Positions 18,701 through 25,132 are shown, counted from the first letter of the stretch. The stretch is DNA of 64,000 bases from Pedobacter sp. KBS0701 (GCF_005938645.2 NZ_CP042171.1:4526001-4590000); one strand, 5' to 3'. Program-made: numbers and translations. The notes: generated from the sequence alone by a model not told the origin.

Positions 18701-20194
18701 CAAAGCATAAGTATATCCAGCTGTTCCGCCTGTAGCTATATCTAATTGTTTGGCGTAGGCAAAACCTGGCGTGGCATTTGGTAATGTCGCCCCATTAAAA
18801 ACAATCTGTGGATTTACTGTAATTACAACAGGTATTCTTGCCGATTCGGCCGTACAGCCAACTCTTCTGGCAGCAACATAATAAGTTTTAGTAGCTGTTA
18901 ATACTGGTGTAGTAAAGGTACCATTAAAAGCAACTGTTTGTAATGCTGTTCCTCCTTCTATTGCTTCATACCATCTTAATTCGTTGGTGTTTGGAGTAGT
19001 AGCGTTTAAAGCAACTGTAGAATTATAACATGCATCAATTGCTGTACTTGCTGGCGTAGGCCTGCCTGCAGAGCGAATTACGCCATAAACATTGATGGTT
19101 TGAGTAAGGTTTAGCGCAAGTACAGATCCCAGTGTAACCTTCACTCTGTCGTACACTACATTTGCACCTGGAGAAAAAGGTATCGATACTGGCTGTCCAC
19201 TATTCAGTAAACCTAATAAGTCTAGATTTAATAAACTTGACGCTGAACCAGTGTAAACCTGGGTAGCACCATTATATGCAGTTATAGAAATGTTTTGTAA
19301 AAGCCCTGCCGTTAATAATGCAGGGGAAGCACTAAGTCGCAGGTTAATATCATCACCTGGATTTGATGCTGTTGCAAAATAGAAATTTTGGCTAATGGAT
19401 GATCCCACACCAAGTACCCCTAAACTAAGTTGAGAAAAATTATTTGGATCTGAATCTATTGCCCTTTCACTATTTGTTACACCAGAACTGCCCAGCTGTA
19501 AAGCATCAAGTGTAATACCGGTTCCTTCATAACCTGTAGCAAATGCCTGTGCACAAGGATCAGTACCTGAAGTATAAAAAGAATAATAAACCTTTGTACT
19601 ATTGGCTACTGAAACCAAAAGTGCATTGGTTACATCTTTTATAAATACCCTATCATAAGCCTGTGTAGGGGTTATTGCGATATAAAAGAAACCATTTGCA
19701 TCTTTTACTAAACGCAGATTATCTGAAGAAAATCCATTAATACTGTTACCGCCGTTTGGGGGAACTGCAGAAGCACCGTTTCTGGCCCCCACCTGGAATG
19801 AATGGTTTCCAAGAACTACTGTTCCGCCTACATTAGCCAGTAAGGTACCCAAACTCCCCCCTAATAACCTGTTCAGTACATCGCCATCAAAATCTATTCT
19901 GATATAAGATGTTATTCCCGCAGCTACAGCAGCCGGATATTTTAATTCCAGCTCGCCACTATAAGCGCCAATACCAATAGCTATTCCGCCATAAGAATTA
20001 ACTGAAGCAAACGTGTTGTCGTTTAAAGTTGCATTTAATGCATTATCCACTCTGCTCTGAGCAGATACAGTATTTGCAAAAATTTTAGTTTGTGCATACG
20101 ATTTGGCAGAGAAGAGCGTTAATAGAACGATGACTGCAACACAAGTATTGCGGATTATCCCTATTCGGGATGAGAAAGTACGGGTTTTCATCAT
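6734..20194 (-). CDS. Giant T9SS-exported surface protein with Ig-like and He_PIG repeats and a gliding-type (type B) C-terminal domain
   Basis: About 4,486 aa from the ATG at 20194. An upstream in-frame ATG at 20263 exists, but the predicted -7 element at 20277-20284 would leave it almost no leader. The downstream start gives a clean signal peptide (MMKTRTFSSRIG then a hydrophobic core ending SYAQT). Order: unique N-terminal region (~330 aa), an Ig-like domain, five He_PIG-type repeats (GLPPGLTFNP..REITGTP), Ig-like domains, a cysteine-containing beta module starting CNAANSQN, then a second copy of this whole block. Two copies of a CEAA/CGAA module with Ig domains follow, then eleven ~89-aa Ig repeats (FTWYSDAALT..YYVTVKGDNKCEN), four further Ig domains, a fibronectin-III-like domain and the CHU_C/TIGR04131-type CTD (IPNAFTPNNDGKND to the end). 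Paired Cys per Ig repeat suggest one disulfide each. The likely role is adhesion or gliding; the ligand is unknown. Confidence 0.92.
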   Translation of the reverse strand: MMKTRTFSSRIGIIRNTCVAVIVLLTLFSAKSYAQTKIFANTVSAQSRVDNALNATLNDNTFASVNSYGGIAIGIGAYSGELELKYPAAVAAGITSYIRIDFDGDVLNRLLGGSLGTLLANVGGTVVLGNHSFQVGARNGASAVPPNGGNSINGFSSDNLRLVKDANGFFYIAITPTQAYDRVFIKDVTNALLVSVANSTKVYYSFYTSGTDPCAQAFATGYEGTGITLDALQLGSSGVTNSERAIDSDPNNFSQLSLGVLGVGSSISQNFYFATASNPGDDINLRLSASPALLTAGLLQNISITAYNGATQVYTGSASSLLNLDLLGLLNSGQPVSIPFSPGANVVYDRVKVTLGSVLALNLTQTINVYGVIRSAGRPTPASTAIDACYNSTVALNATTPNTNELRWYEAIEGGTALQTVAFNGTFTTPVLTATKTYYVAARRVGCTAESARIPVVITVNPQIVFNGATLPNATPGFAYAKQLDIATGGTAGYTYALAAGNTLPAGLSLSSAGAITGTPTVANTYTFSVVATDAKGCKATATYNLTVTAALILTPGALPDGLTGTVYPTQTIPVATGGTGPYTYTATGVPPGLTFNPTTREITGTPTQPGIYTIPVTVVDANGNTITSNYTVKITDPLLLPTATLADGTTGTVYTTQIIPGATGGTTPYTYSATGLPPGLTFNPSTRAITGTPTTIGTYTIPVTVTDADGKTVSTNYSITINNPLVLSAATLPDGTEGTVYATQTLPAATGGVGPYSYVATGVPAGLSFNPATREITGTPTQAGNYTIGLTVTDSQGKTASNNYPIKVNGTLTLPTKTLPNGIVGNSYLPQTLPAVTGGVGPYTYAATGLPPGLSFNPITREITGTPTQGGNYTISVTATDANNNKATTTYALAVTVNDPVVASATVCAGNTATLTVSNLQTGVTYNWYASTGSTPLVTGNNGTFVTPAVSSATVFYVEAVSGTAVSSRTSVTVSVNPPATLATVTTNNQVINSGQTTTLTAIADAGNTIAWFDAPSAGTQVGTGTSFTTPALTATKTYYIETTSSNGCKSASRVPVTVTVINGGGATACNAANSQNTGINGICLLCAINGAGNSTDANTNNFTRISLAVGVTATGYQQLIFPSSGVATDSIRLDLALPTGLADVGLLNNVTVTVLNGNTVVRTVQLNGALLSLQLLSGNRFAATVLAGGVYDRVQVSFGALVSALTSLDIYGASVVYPNPTFIAGTQSICSGSTATLSATANGGTTLAWFDAPTGGNQVGTGANFTTPALTTNTTYYVQVTKGTCSNTTRVPVVITVNPAIVFAGLTLNNATIASPYSKQLPVASGGTPGYTYTLAAGSTLPAGLTLSSSGLVSGTPTATGNPTFDVVATDTKGCSTTATFTLAVTPALALAPGALPNGVTGTTYTTNGIPAATGGTGPYTYSATGLPPGLTFNPATREITGTPTQIGTYTIPVTVTDANGNTITANYTLKVTDPLVLPAATLANGTTGTVYPTQTIPSATGGSTPYTYAATGLPPGLTFDPATREIKGTPTQSGTFTVPVTVTDADGKTATNNYTITVVNPLLLPAATLPDGTEGTVYATQTLPSATGGVGPYTYVASYVPAGLTFNPATREVSGTPTQAGNYSIGVTATDSEGRTASNTYAIKIIGVLTLPGATLPNGIVGASYPTQTLPAVTGGTAPYTYLASGLPPGLNFNTTTREITGTPLLGGTFTISLTATDANGNKATTAYSLTVTVNAPVVAAATVCAGSPASLSVSNLQAGVTYNWYASTGNTPLVTNNTGVFVTPAITGPTVYYVEAVSGTAVSARTAVNVSVNPPATPATVTTNSQVINAGQSTTLLATADAGNTIQWYDAATAGTQVGAGTSFTTPILTATTTYYVETTNANGCKSASRVPVTVTVLNNNGGTACNAANSQNSGINGICLLCGITGAGNSTDADPANFTRISLAVGVGASGYQQLIFPSVGSATDSIRLDLALPGGLLDLTALGNVTVNVLNGTTVVRTVQLNSSLLNLQLLSGNRFAATVAAGGAYDRVQVSFGALATVLTSLDVYGATVIYPGPTVTAGAQTICAGSTATLTATANGGTTLAWYDAATGGTQLATGETFTTPALTATTTYYIQVSKAGCPNTTRVPVTVTVTPALPTPVLATIANVCEGSSVTLSVANPDPAVTYKWYDAATAGNLVFTGSVFQTPALAAATTYYVEASQGNCTSAARAAAAVSVNPRPALPVVTASSSTVSAGQTAILTATSADPTNTFNWYTSNTSTTPVYVGATYVTPPLLATTTYYVESVSTNGCTSANRVQVTITVDGNGSPNPVPCEAAITQVNGVTGVALLSGVFNPALAIDNDTQTASSLVMPVGALGASVYQRVGFGSLSTVGDTVRVLVSSPGKLLSLSLLGNAAITTYVGTNSNGDSQLLNNNLLDVQLLSGNTQALITFVPTNVFDGVEVRLNSGVLGALTSINLNYAQRILVAPTVTAANVTACVGSTAQLQVNNPSAGLTYRWYDATGTYLSGKDGIIFTTPVLTGDTKFYVAAVSATGCVSYKTVVNVTTNPAPVTPDLLSASVNTCPNTSVTFQVKNPVAGTTYNWYDTATSTAVLFTGDNFTTPLITADRSYFVAAVNSCGTSSARTEGKIVLGTIDVPVITPPSITISEGAVAVLKATSGTAGATINWYTTANGTVPVYTGETYVTPQLSATTTYYVEATIPGGCTATSRATVTVTVVPNGNPVVTPCGAATTTVASGVTGVAVLAGVYNPTFAVDNDINTGSSLVIPVGLLGASVYHQVGFTGLSYIGDTLRVKITTPGTLLSAAVLPNLTVTTFQGTTSNNDAVSVSNPLINLQLLSGGTSAILTFVPTSRFDGVELRLNSGLLGALTSVNLDYAQRVITTPTVASATATACQGSSATLSVQNPQAGIVYKWYLGTTYQAGKDGTTFTTDPALTAGIYTYSVTATANGCETPGTKVTVTVLPPAVAPVPSTTNPVTTCIGTSATLSVQAVAGITYNWYDAATGGNMLVTNNSSFNTPTILAAGTYNYYVEAVSGAACSSSTRTRISITVNPSALPTDLTVTGTTSLCASGTTVLTAASTTVINPVFTWYSDAALTQVASVGAVFTTPAITTTTKYYVTVSGTNKCANTAGNAKEVTITVNPVAGPSDINLAGTNTVCGGASVTLNATSTTVINPIFTWYSDAALTTVAFTGANFTTPVLTANTTYYVTVKGDNKCENIAATAKSITITVNPAAIDSDLAINGITSICKGATAALSASTTTVINPVFTWYSNAALTTVAYVGASFTTPALNANTTYYVTVKGDNKCENSPANARVVTVTVKDFATATDIAVSNAQICSGSTVMLMASSTTVTQPVFTWYSDASLTSVVFTGPTFTVTGLTATTTYYVSVKGTNKCENAAADAKAVTVTVNPLATTTDIILNGSTTACAGSSAVLSATSTTVTNPAFTWYSDAALTNVSFIGATFTTPPLNATTTYYVTVKGDNKCENAPGTARVITITVSPVATASDITAADASICSGSGTNLVASTTTVTNPTFTWYNDAALTSVAYVGASFVTPTLTVTTKYYVTVKGDNKCENSGITAKVVTVNVNQAATAADITLSTPSFVCGSGTAVINASSTTVTNPVFTWYNDASLTSVAFTGPIFTTPVLTTTTTYYVTVKGNNKCENSAANAATVTIKVNPIAVATDIIVNGSTNICGGSAAVLTASSTTVTNPVFTWYTNATLTDVAFVGAVFTTPTLTANTTYYVTVKGDNKCENSVATAKSINVVVNPVASATDVTAADANICAGSSASLAASTTTVTNPVFTWYSDAALTSPVFTGATFNTPALTATTKYYLTVKGDNRCESSAANAKLVTVTVNAGATAADITLSTLAIVCGSGTSVINASSTTVTNPVFTWYNDASLTSVAFTGPIFTTPVLSTTTTYYVTVKGTNKCENTAANAVAVTIKVNPVATATDITVNGSTSVCANATATLAATSTTVTNPIFTWYSDATLSTVVFTGPVFTTPVLTANTTYYVTIKGDNRCESSAATARAVAITVNALPNNPVVSAPNGGICAGDGVTLTVTNAQAGVTYEWYNAAVGGNLLFTGTSYNVNALAATTDYYILAIGTGGCNNNSGRVKVTVTVNAKPTVPTVASSSVSVCAGSSAILTVTNPQAGVTYDWYTASVGGTLAGTGVNFTTPSVNTNITYYVEGANGACISSSRTAVNVTALPVPVAPASVTATNGTLCSGSSTILTVNNPVTGLVYRWYAASSGGAVLAEGITFTSPNLSATTIYYVETVAAGGCVSPTRTGVTVNVLPVLDKPVVVVQTTTSNSVTFAWAAVAGATAYQVSLDNGLTWINPTNGATGTTYLVSGLKPDQSVSILVRAKGQIECQASQNGSATGKAANPFGDQVYIPNAFTPNNDGKNDIFLVYGNTISSAKMSIYTQWGQLIFQSDNVANGWDGTFKGVNQPIGVYVYMVDITFNNGTTSLRKGTVTLIR
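6737..7010 (-). other. Type B T9SS C-terminal sorting domain (coding segment)
   Basis: The last ~90 residues of the giant protein contain IPNAFTPNNDGKNDIF, a middle MSIYTQWGQLIFQS, and GWDGTFKGVNQPIGVYVYMV. This is the pattern of the gliding-motility-associated C-terminal domain. Family knowledge says this domain directs export through T9SS together with a SprF partner. Confidence 0.9.
8061..11025 (-). repeat. Eleven tandem ~267-bp repeats coding ~89-aa Ig-like domains
   Basis: Each unit encodes a xxxCxGS stretch, TTVTNPVFTWYSDAALT, FTTPxLTATTTYYVTVKG and NKCEN. A three-unit higher-order period is visible: units 5, 8 and 11 begin like DIIVNGST, units 6 and 9 like ITAADASIC, and units 7 and 10 like ITLSTxxxVCGSGT. 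Units 7 and 10 are nearly identical through their core. This suggests that blocks of three units were duplicated. Boundaries are approximate. Confidence 0.88.
13790..18810 (-). repeat. Direct duplication of a ~2.5-kb block inside the adhesin gene
   Basis: Two consecutive blocks, about 16,300-18,810 and 13,790-16,300, each encode in the same order one divergent and four closely related He_PIG repeats, two Ig-like domains, a CNAANSQN...GINGICLLC module and a further Ig domain. Matching landmarks such as the AIVFAG/QIVFNG junctions lie about 2.5 kb apart. The copies differ by scattered substitutions, so the duplication is not brand new. A smaller ~1.2-kb pair of CEAA/CGAA modules follows between about 11,030 and 13,260. 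Confidence 0.85.
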
Positions 20195-20276
20195 GTCAGG
20201 CGTTATTTTGGAAGACTTACTATGTACTAATACTACAGTTTGGTAATGTTTTTCAAGGGGCATTATATTACTATGA

Positions 20277-20284
20277 CAAATCTA
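20277..20284 (-). promoter_or_regulatory. Candidate -7 element for the adhesin operon
   Basis: On the minus strand this reads TAGATTTG, an exact match to the Bacteroidota -7 consensus TAnnTTTG. Transcription would start near 20271, giving a ~75-base leader to the ATG at 20194. No good -33 element is visible, because that zone is occupied by the palindrome at 20289-20308. Confidence 0.55.
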
Positions 20285-20288
20285 AATC

Positions 20289-20308
20289 TAGAATAGGTAC
20301 CTATTCTA
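20289..20308. promoter_or_regulatory. Perfect 20-bp palindrome, candidate operator in the divergent promoter region
   Basis: TAGAATAGGT is followed directly by its exact reverse complement ACCTATTCTA. It lies 4 bases upstream of the adhesin -7 element, where a regulator could block or replace -33 recognition, and about 70 bases from a possible promoter of the divergent ATPase gene. The palindrome is directly seen; the operator role is inference. Confidence 0.6.
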
Positions 20309-20435
20309 TCCATTACTATTCATTTTTATCTTGTTGCATTTCATTCATTTTATTCATACAGGGCTTTCTTAACGAATAGATTTCTTCAATTGTGAAATTA
20401 TGATGACATTAGCAATAAGTCATCCCATATAATTA

Positions 20436-23027
20436 ATGAACGCTAACGACCTCCTTATCGAACTCCGGAAGTTTGTCCTTTTAAAATCTGGTTTGAGAAA
20501 TATCGACCCAGCTCACTGTAAGATTATTTCTGAATACGTATATCAGGAAACCAAAAACTACGTAAGTGAAACGACGATCAAACGATTCTTTGGCTTTGCA
20601 AACACATTACATAAATTCTCCCTATTTACTTTAAATAGCCTTTCGCAATATATAGGCTATAACGATTGGGACTCATTTTGTACAGATAAGAAAAATCAAA
20701 CTACCTCCGTTCAAAGTATCTGGCAGGATTTAAAGTTAAAAGCACATGCCATTACAGAAGTATCGTTAATCGCTAAAAAAAATAATTCAGGTGTTCCATT
20801 TAATGCTACTGCGAACAGAAGTTTTTTGTATCCTGACTTTGATTATTTCTTCAAAAACAATTACCAGTTTACAACCGTAAGTGCCCAACCAGGTCAGGGG
20901 AAATCGATACTGCTTGCACACATGGTAGAGTATTTTTTCTTTTCAGAAAATGCCCTTTATAAAAACGACATTGTTTTATTGGTTAACTCTACCAGTATCA
21001 ATACTATTATCCAAAGTGGAGATACCTTACAGGAGTGGTTTTTAAAGGAATTTAAATTTGGAAGCCTTAGTGAGTTAATCAGTTTTTTCAAAAAAAATCC
21101 CGAAAAGAGAGATGGCCGTTTTATTATTATCGTTGATGGTATTGATGGACATTTAGCCAGAAGTCATTATTTTAAAACATTTATCGACTTCTTATACAGC
21201 ATAGAAGAAAACAATTTTGTTAAACTCATATTTGGATTGCGAACTGACAGCTGGATTAATCTTCAGCCGGCCATTTATGGTTCTGCATCTTTAACTAAAG
21301 CCTGGTATATGGGCTTATTTTATGATGAGGAAACCCTAAGTAATGTACCATCGTTAAATGCTGAGGAGGTACTCTATACCTTAAGCCATATAGAAAATAG
21401 AATTATCAACAGGGCAGACGTAAGTTTGTCCCTGTTAACACAGTTTAAAACACCATTCTGGTTACAGGTTTATTTCAAGCTCAAAGATGAGCACCAGCAC
21501 ATTGAGCTGAATAACCCCTTGTTATGTTATGAATTAATTAGTTATTTTTTAGAGAGGCGCGTATTTATGGCCAAAAAAAGCACCGAAAAAATATTTCTTC
21601 TCAAAAAAATAAGCGATTCCATTTCAGAAGGAAATAAGAAATTAAGGGTTTCTAAAGAAAAAATTCTGAGTTACATCAATTGTTATCCCGATGCATACGA
21701 AGAACTTATAAATGCTGGGATTATCATCGAGGAAAAAAGGTTAAGTACCACCATTCCAACAGAAATTGTCCGCTTTTTAAACGATGATATTTATACCTAT
21801 TTCCTATTTATACAGATTACCGATAAATTTGAATATAAACCAAGTAAACCATTTTTCGAGCACATCCTAAACAGTTTCCCTGGTCAAAACTCCCAGAGAG
21901 ATCATATCCTTAACTGGTCGATCAGATTTTCTATTAACCGTAACGAAATTGCTGCTTTAAAAAATATTTTCAGGTTGCCATTTTCAAACTATGAAAAAAA
22001 CAGTGCTCTTGATTTTATTTGTTATGTATCGAAATACGAACTTAGCAAACCCAATTCGAACTTCAACAAGCTGAGCATTGGTATCGATTTTATAGACATT
22101 ATGGCTACAGGACGAACCATGAGCAACCTCTACAAAGAAACGATCAAAACCATATCGGAAAATGTACTGAATGAAGACATCCAGATTATGCTGCATGTAA
22201 TAGAATGCAACGTTAATCTTATTGATGTAGATAAAATAGCTTTAGCCAATACCATGCAGCTGTTAAAGAGAAATTATAAGAGATTAAACGAATTGTTTCC
22301 AATTAACCCTTATGATTTAATCCTTTATTTTTATAATAACCTGATTAATAAACCTAACGAGAGCAAAAGCCTTGAAGAAAAAATTATAAAACTTTGCCAG
22401 GAGATAGATCAAAGTAAACCAATGAGAAACGAAGAGATTACCTCTGCCGAAATACTCACCTACCGACTGGTATTGATTGCCTTATTTTCTCAGAAAAATT
22501 ATGCAGAATGCCACCGTTTTATTATGGCCATACTGAGTAAATATCCCAATATTTTTTACGTAAGGCATTCGGTATTTTCTCCTTTTTTATTGCTTCATTT
22601 AGGGCAAACCTACATCAAACTCAACTATTTTAAAAAAGCGCAGCGCATTATGCAATTCGTAGATAAAATCATCAGCAGCGATTATACCTATCATACAAAT
22701 TTTATATTGGCCAGCTTTAATGTTTTTAAAGCCAACTTTTACAACGCCACGCATCATTACGAACAAGCACTTATAGAAACTAATATTGGTTTGGATATTA
22801 CCAGAAAGAATAATTTTAAGATGTTAGAAATAACCTTACTATTAAGTAAGATCGATACCCTAAAACATACCGAAGAATCAGAAGAGGTATCAAGCGTTAT
22901 TAAAGAACTGTTAAACTTTTTAACGGCTCATAAACTCTCTATGCCAGATTATTCTAACCTAAGCAGTCATGAGTTCGAACATACATTTAAGATTTTAAAA
23001 TCTTATCGCAAGCACCAAAACCTATAA
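20436..23027 (+). CDS. Uncharacterised STAND-like P-loop ATPase with a Bacteroidota-type N-terminal helical domain
   Basis: 863 aa, no signal peptide, so probably cytosolic. Residues ~1-82 form a helical N-terminal module (ISEYVYQETKNYVSETTIKRFFGF..LSQYIGYNDWDSF), a type I recall at the start of many Bacteroidota regulatory-looking proteins. A Walker A motif AQPGQGKS lies at ~150-157 and a Walker B FIIIVDGID at ~229-237, as in NACHT/STAND ATPases. The C-terminal half is alpha-helical with TPR-like stretches (e.g. LGQTYIKLNYFKKAQRIM, HHYEQALIETNIGLDITRK, ~700-830). It is divergently placed from the giant adhesin operon, with a palindrome between them, so a regulatory role on that operon is possible but unproven. 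No DNA-binding motif can be named with certainty. A defence role typical of some STAND proteins is also possible. Confidence 0.72.
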   Translation: MNANDLLIELRKFVLLKSGLRNIDPAHCKIISEYVYQETKNYVSETTIKRFFGFANTLHKFSLFTLNSLSQYIGYNDWDSFCTDKKNQTTSVQSIWQDLKLKAHAITEVSLIAKKNNSGVPFNATANRSFLYPDFDYFFKNNYQFTTVSAQPGQGKSILLAHMVEYFFFSENALYKNDIVLLVNSTSINTIIQSGDTLQEWFLKEFKFGSLSELISFFKKNPEKRDGRFIIIVDGIDGHLARSHYFKTFIDFLYSIEENNFVKLIFGLRTDSWINLQPAIYGSASLTKAWYMGLFYDEETLSNVPSLNAEEVLYTLSHIENRIINRADVSLSLLTQFKTPFWLQVYFKLKDEHQHIELNNPLLCYELISYFLERRVFMAKKSTEKIFLLKKISDSISEGNKKLRVSKEKILSYINCYPDAYEELINAGIIIEEKRLSTTIPTEIVRFLNDDIYTYFLFIQITDKFEYKPSKPFFEHILNSFPGQNSQRDHILNWSIRFSINRNEIAALKNIFRLPFSNYEKNSALDFICYVSKYELSKPNSNFNKLSIGIDFIDIMATGRTMSNLYKETIKTISENVLNEDIQIMLHVIECNVNLIDVDKIALANTMQLLKRNYKRLNELFPINPYDLILYFYNNLINKPNESKSLEEKIIKLCQEIDQSKPMRNEEITSAEILTYRLVLIALFSQKNYAECHRFIMAILSKYPNIFYVRHSVFSPFLLLHLGQTYIKLNYFKKAQRIMQFVDKIISSDYTYHTNFILASFNVFKANFYNATHHYEQALIETNIGLDITRKNNFKMLEITLLLSKIDTLKHTEESEEVSSVIKELLNFLTAHKLSMPDYSNLSSHEFEHTFKILKSYRKHQNL

Positions 23028-23399
23028 AGAGGCCTTCTTCTCCAAAAAACACAAGCCTCTCATTTCTTAATAAAAAAATTTTCGGGTTTGGAGCGCAAGC
23101 CTTGTACAAAACACTGAGTTTCTTCCCGTTTTTTGCGTTTACGCTTCGCTTCCCCTAACTCGTTGCTGCAAGATACAACCTGGGCTAAAGGCGCTAAAAC
23201 AGTTTTTTCATTTTTGAGGCTTTAGGGTGTACAAACCCTTGTGCCTAAATCTGACAGCAGCGAAAATACTTTTTGTTGCAGCAACCCTTAATATGCTGTG
23301 GCACAAAAAAAATAGAAGTGAATAGCGGGACTGCAAAATGCCAGGAACTACTACACCTTCATTTCCTGATCATAAAAACATGGTTATTTAAAGAGGTTC
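23028..23399. other. Intergenic stretch without a gene
   Basis: 372 bases with no supportable ORF. A weak hairpin (AGAGGC at 23029-23034 and GCCTCT about 22 bases on) follows the ATPase gene but has a long loop and poor T-run. The rest is a patchwork of GC-richer words (CGCTTCGCTTCCCC, GCTGCAAGATACAAC) typical of degenerate dispersed repeats; I cannot assign it. Confidence 0.4.
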
Positions 23400-24239
23400 T
23401 CATTTAATCAAATTGTAAAGTTCATCCAGTTTTGGAGAAAGCACGATCTCTATCCTTCTGTTTTTGCTTCTCCCATCTGCATTTGCGTTTGTACCCAAGG
23501 GCTGAAATTCACCTTTACCAGTAGCCGTCATCCTTACACTTTCTACCTTTTCGTTCTCTGTTAAATAGCGTACAACAGAAGTGGCCCTCAGCACACTTAA
23601 ATCCCAGTTATCTTTAATCTGCCCCAGATTATTTATTTTCTGATTATCGGTATGGCCCTCCACTGCAATGTTAATTTCAGGCTGCTGTTTTAATACATTA
23701 GCCAATTGCGTTAAAGCCTGTTTACCTTTTTCATCAATGATGATACTTCCTGAGGGGAATAAGAGTTTATCGGTTAAAGAAACATACACCTTACCATTTT
23801 TAATTTCGACAGTTAAACCGCTTTTGGTAAAGCCCAATAGGGCCTGCTGTAGTTTTTCTTTGAGTGAGTTGGTGGCTTCATCACGTTTGCGCAACACCTC
23901 TTCCACTTCCTTTAAACGTTTCTCGCGGGCAGCTAAATCGCCCGATAGCTTGGTAATCTCACTTGAAGAATTGTTTTTAAGTTTCTTATAGTTTGCATCA
24001 ATGGTATTGTAATTACTTTGCAAATCGCGAAGCTCTTCAGCCATTAAAGTCGTATCTTTTTTCAACTTTGCTACTTCTTTTTCAAGATTTTCTATTTTAA
24101 TTAAACCTTCATTAAATGCGGTATAAAGTGAGTCTTTGGTTCCCAATAAAGCTTTATACTTTTTTGGAGATAATACCACACATGAAGTTAAGGAAGAAAA
24201 AAAGAGGAGAACAGCAAAGGCAACAAAGATATTTTTCAT
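23400..24239 (-). CDS. OmpA family lipoprotein with a coiled coil
   Basis: 279 aa. The N-terminus is a lipoprotein signal with lipobox LTSC (Cys20). Residues ~30-135 are a charged, heptad-like coiled coil (LIKIENLEKEVAKLKKD, KLSGDLAAREKRLKEVEEVLRKRDEA). The C-terminal ~130 residues are an OmpA_C/MotB-type peptidoglycan-binding domain (INIAVEGHTDN, NWDLSVLRATSVVRYL, GRSKNRRIEIVL). The protein would anchor one membrane to peptidoglycan. Its partner is unknown, and the neighbours do not form a motor or secretion operon with it. The gene stands alone, with about 115 bases to the next gene upstream. Confidence 0.9.
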   Translation of the reverse strand: MKNIFVAFAVLLFFSSLTSCVVLSPKKYKALLGTKDSLYTAFNEGLIKIENLEKEVAKLKKDTTLMAEELRDLQSNYNTIDANYKKLKNNSSSEITKLSGDLAAREKRLKEVEEVLRKRDEATNSLKEKLQQALLGFTKSGLTVEIKNGKVYVSLTDKLLFPSGSIIIDEKGKQALTQLANVLKQQPEINIAVEGHTDNQKINNLGQIKDNWDLSVLRATSVVRYLTENEKVESVRMTATGKGEFQPLGTNANADGRSKNRRIEIVLSPKLDELYNLIK

Positions 24240-24354
24240 GTTTAAAGTTTCAAGAGTTTAGTATTAGGGTTGGAGTGTTCAATAGCAAGTATTTAGTAGC
24301 AAGTATCAAGAGGGTATTCTGTTTGAAAATTGATTATTGTTAATTGGTCATTGA

Positions 24355-25017
24355 TTATTGTTCTATTGCGTTTCGTAAAAATGCAACTAATGGCTGTACT
24401 GTTTTAAAAGAACTTATCAACTTATTAACGAGGTTTGGCTGTAAAAATTCTTCATCATCAATTTTTGTGGTGGCCTCGAAGCTTTTAAGCTTTAAAAATT
24501 CGATGTTTGGATCTGCCGGATCATAACCTTTAGGTGCATTTTTTAGTGCATTATCAAAACCAAGTTTAAAGTTTTTCTTAAAATCCTTCCCGTTGATAAT
24601 TTCTTTAAAATCGCCTATATTATAATCTATCTCCTGCCTGATCAGTTTTAAGTGCGGCGCATCAGGCATCCAGTATCCGCCGGCAATAAAGCTTTTCCCA
24701 GGCTGGATATGCAGATAATAACCCGGTTCGTTCCCTCCTTTGCTTTTGGCCGAAAACCAGATACCAAAGTTGTTTTTATAGGGATCTTTATTTTTACTGA
24801 AGCGAACATCACGGTAAATGCGCAAAAGACTCTTTTTAGGATCTGCCTCTGCCGAAAGTAATGGATCTGCCTTGGCCAGTTCGGGGATAAGTGCGGTTAC
24901 CAACGCCAGTACATCTGCTTTTGCTGTTTCGTAAACACCTTTATTGGCAGCAAACCATTCGCGGTTGTTATTTTCCGCAACGTCTTTTATAAAGTTTAGG
25001 GTTTCTTTTTTTAACAT
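24355..25017 (-). CDS. DUF2461 domain-containing protein
   Basis: 220 aa, matching the full length of the DUF2461 (TIGR02453) family. Landmarks are the start TLNFIKDVAENNNREWFAANK, the central RIYRDVRFSKNKDPYKNNFG, and GYYLHIQPGKSFIAGGYW. There is no signal peptide or membrane segment. The family is widespread in Bacteroidota and Actinobacteriota, and I know of no established function. It appears to be a stand-alone gene. Confidence 0.9.
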   Translation of the reverse strand: MLKKETLNFIKDVAENNNREWFAANKGVYETAKADVLALVTALIPELAKADPLLSAEADPKKSLLRIYRDVRFSKNKDPYKNNFGIWFSAKSKGGNEPGYYLHIQPGKSFIAGGYWMPDAPHLKLIRQEIDYNIGDFKEIINGKDFKKNFKLGFDNALKNAPKGYDPADPNIEFLKLKSFEATTKIDDEEFLQPNLVNKLISSFKTVQPLVAFLRNAIEQ

Positions 25018-25132
25018 TGCTAAAAATTGAAAGATTATATTTAAAATGGTTGATAGTTCATGGTCAACAGGTCAAATGCCCATCAAACTGTTTCAACAGT
25101 CAACCTATACCTCTTGACTTCAGACTCCCGAC

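Noticed and set aside
20195..20263. Adhesin start at the ATG at 20263
   Set aside because: The -7 element at 20277-20284 would leave a leader of only ~8 bases, and the first 23 residues do not look like a signal peptide n-region, while the ATG at 20194 gives a standard one.
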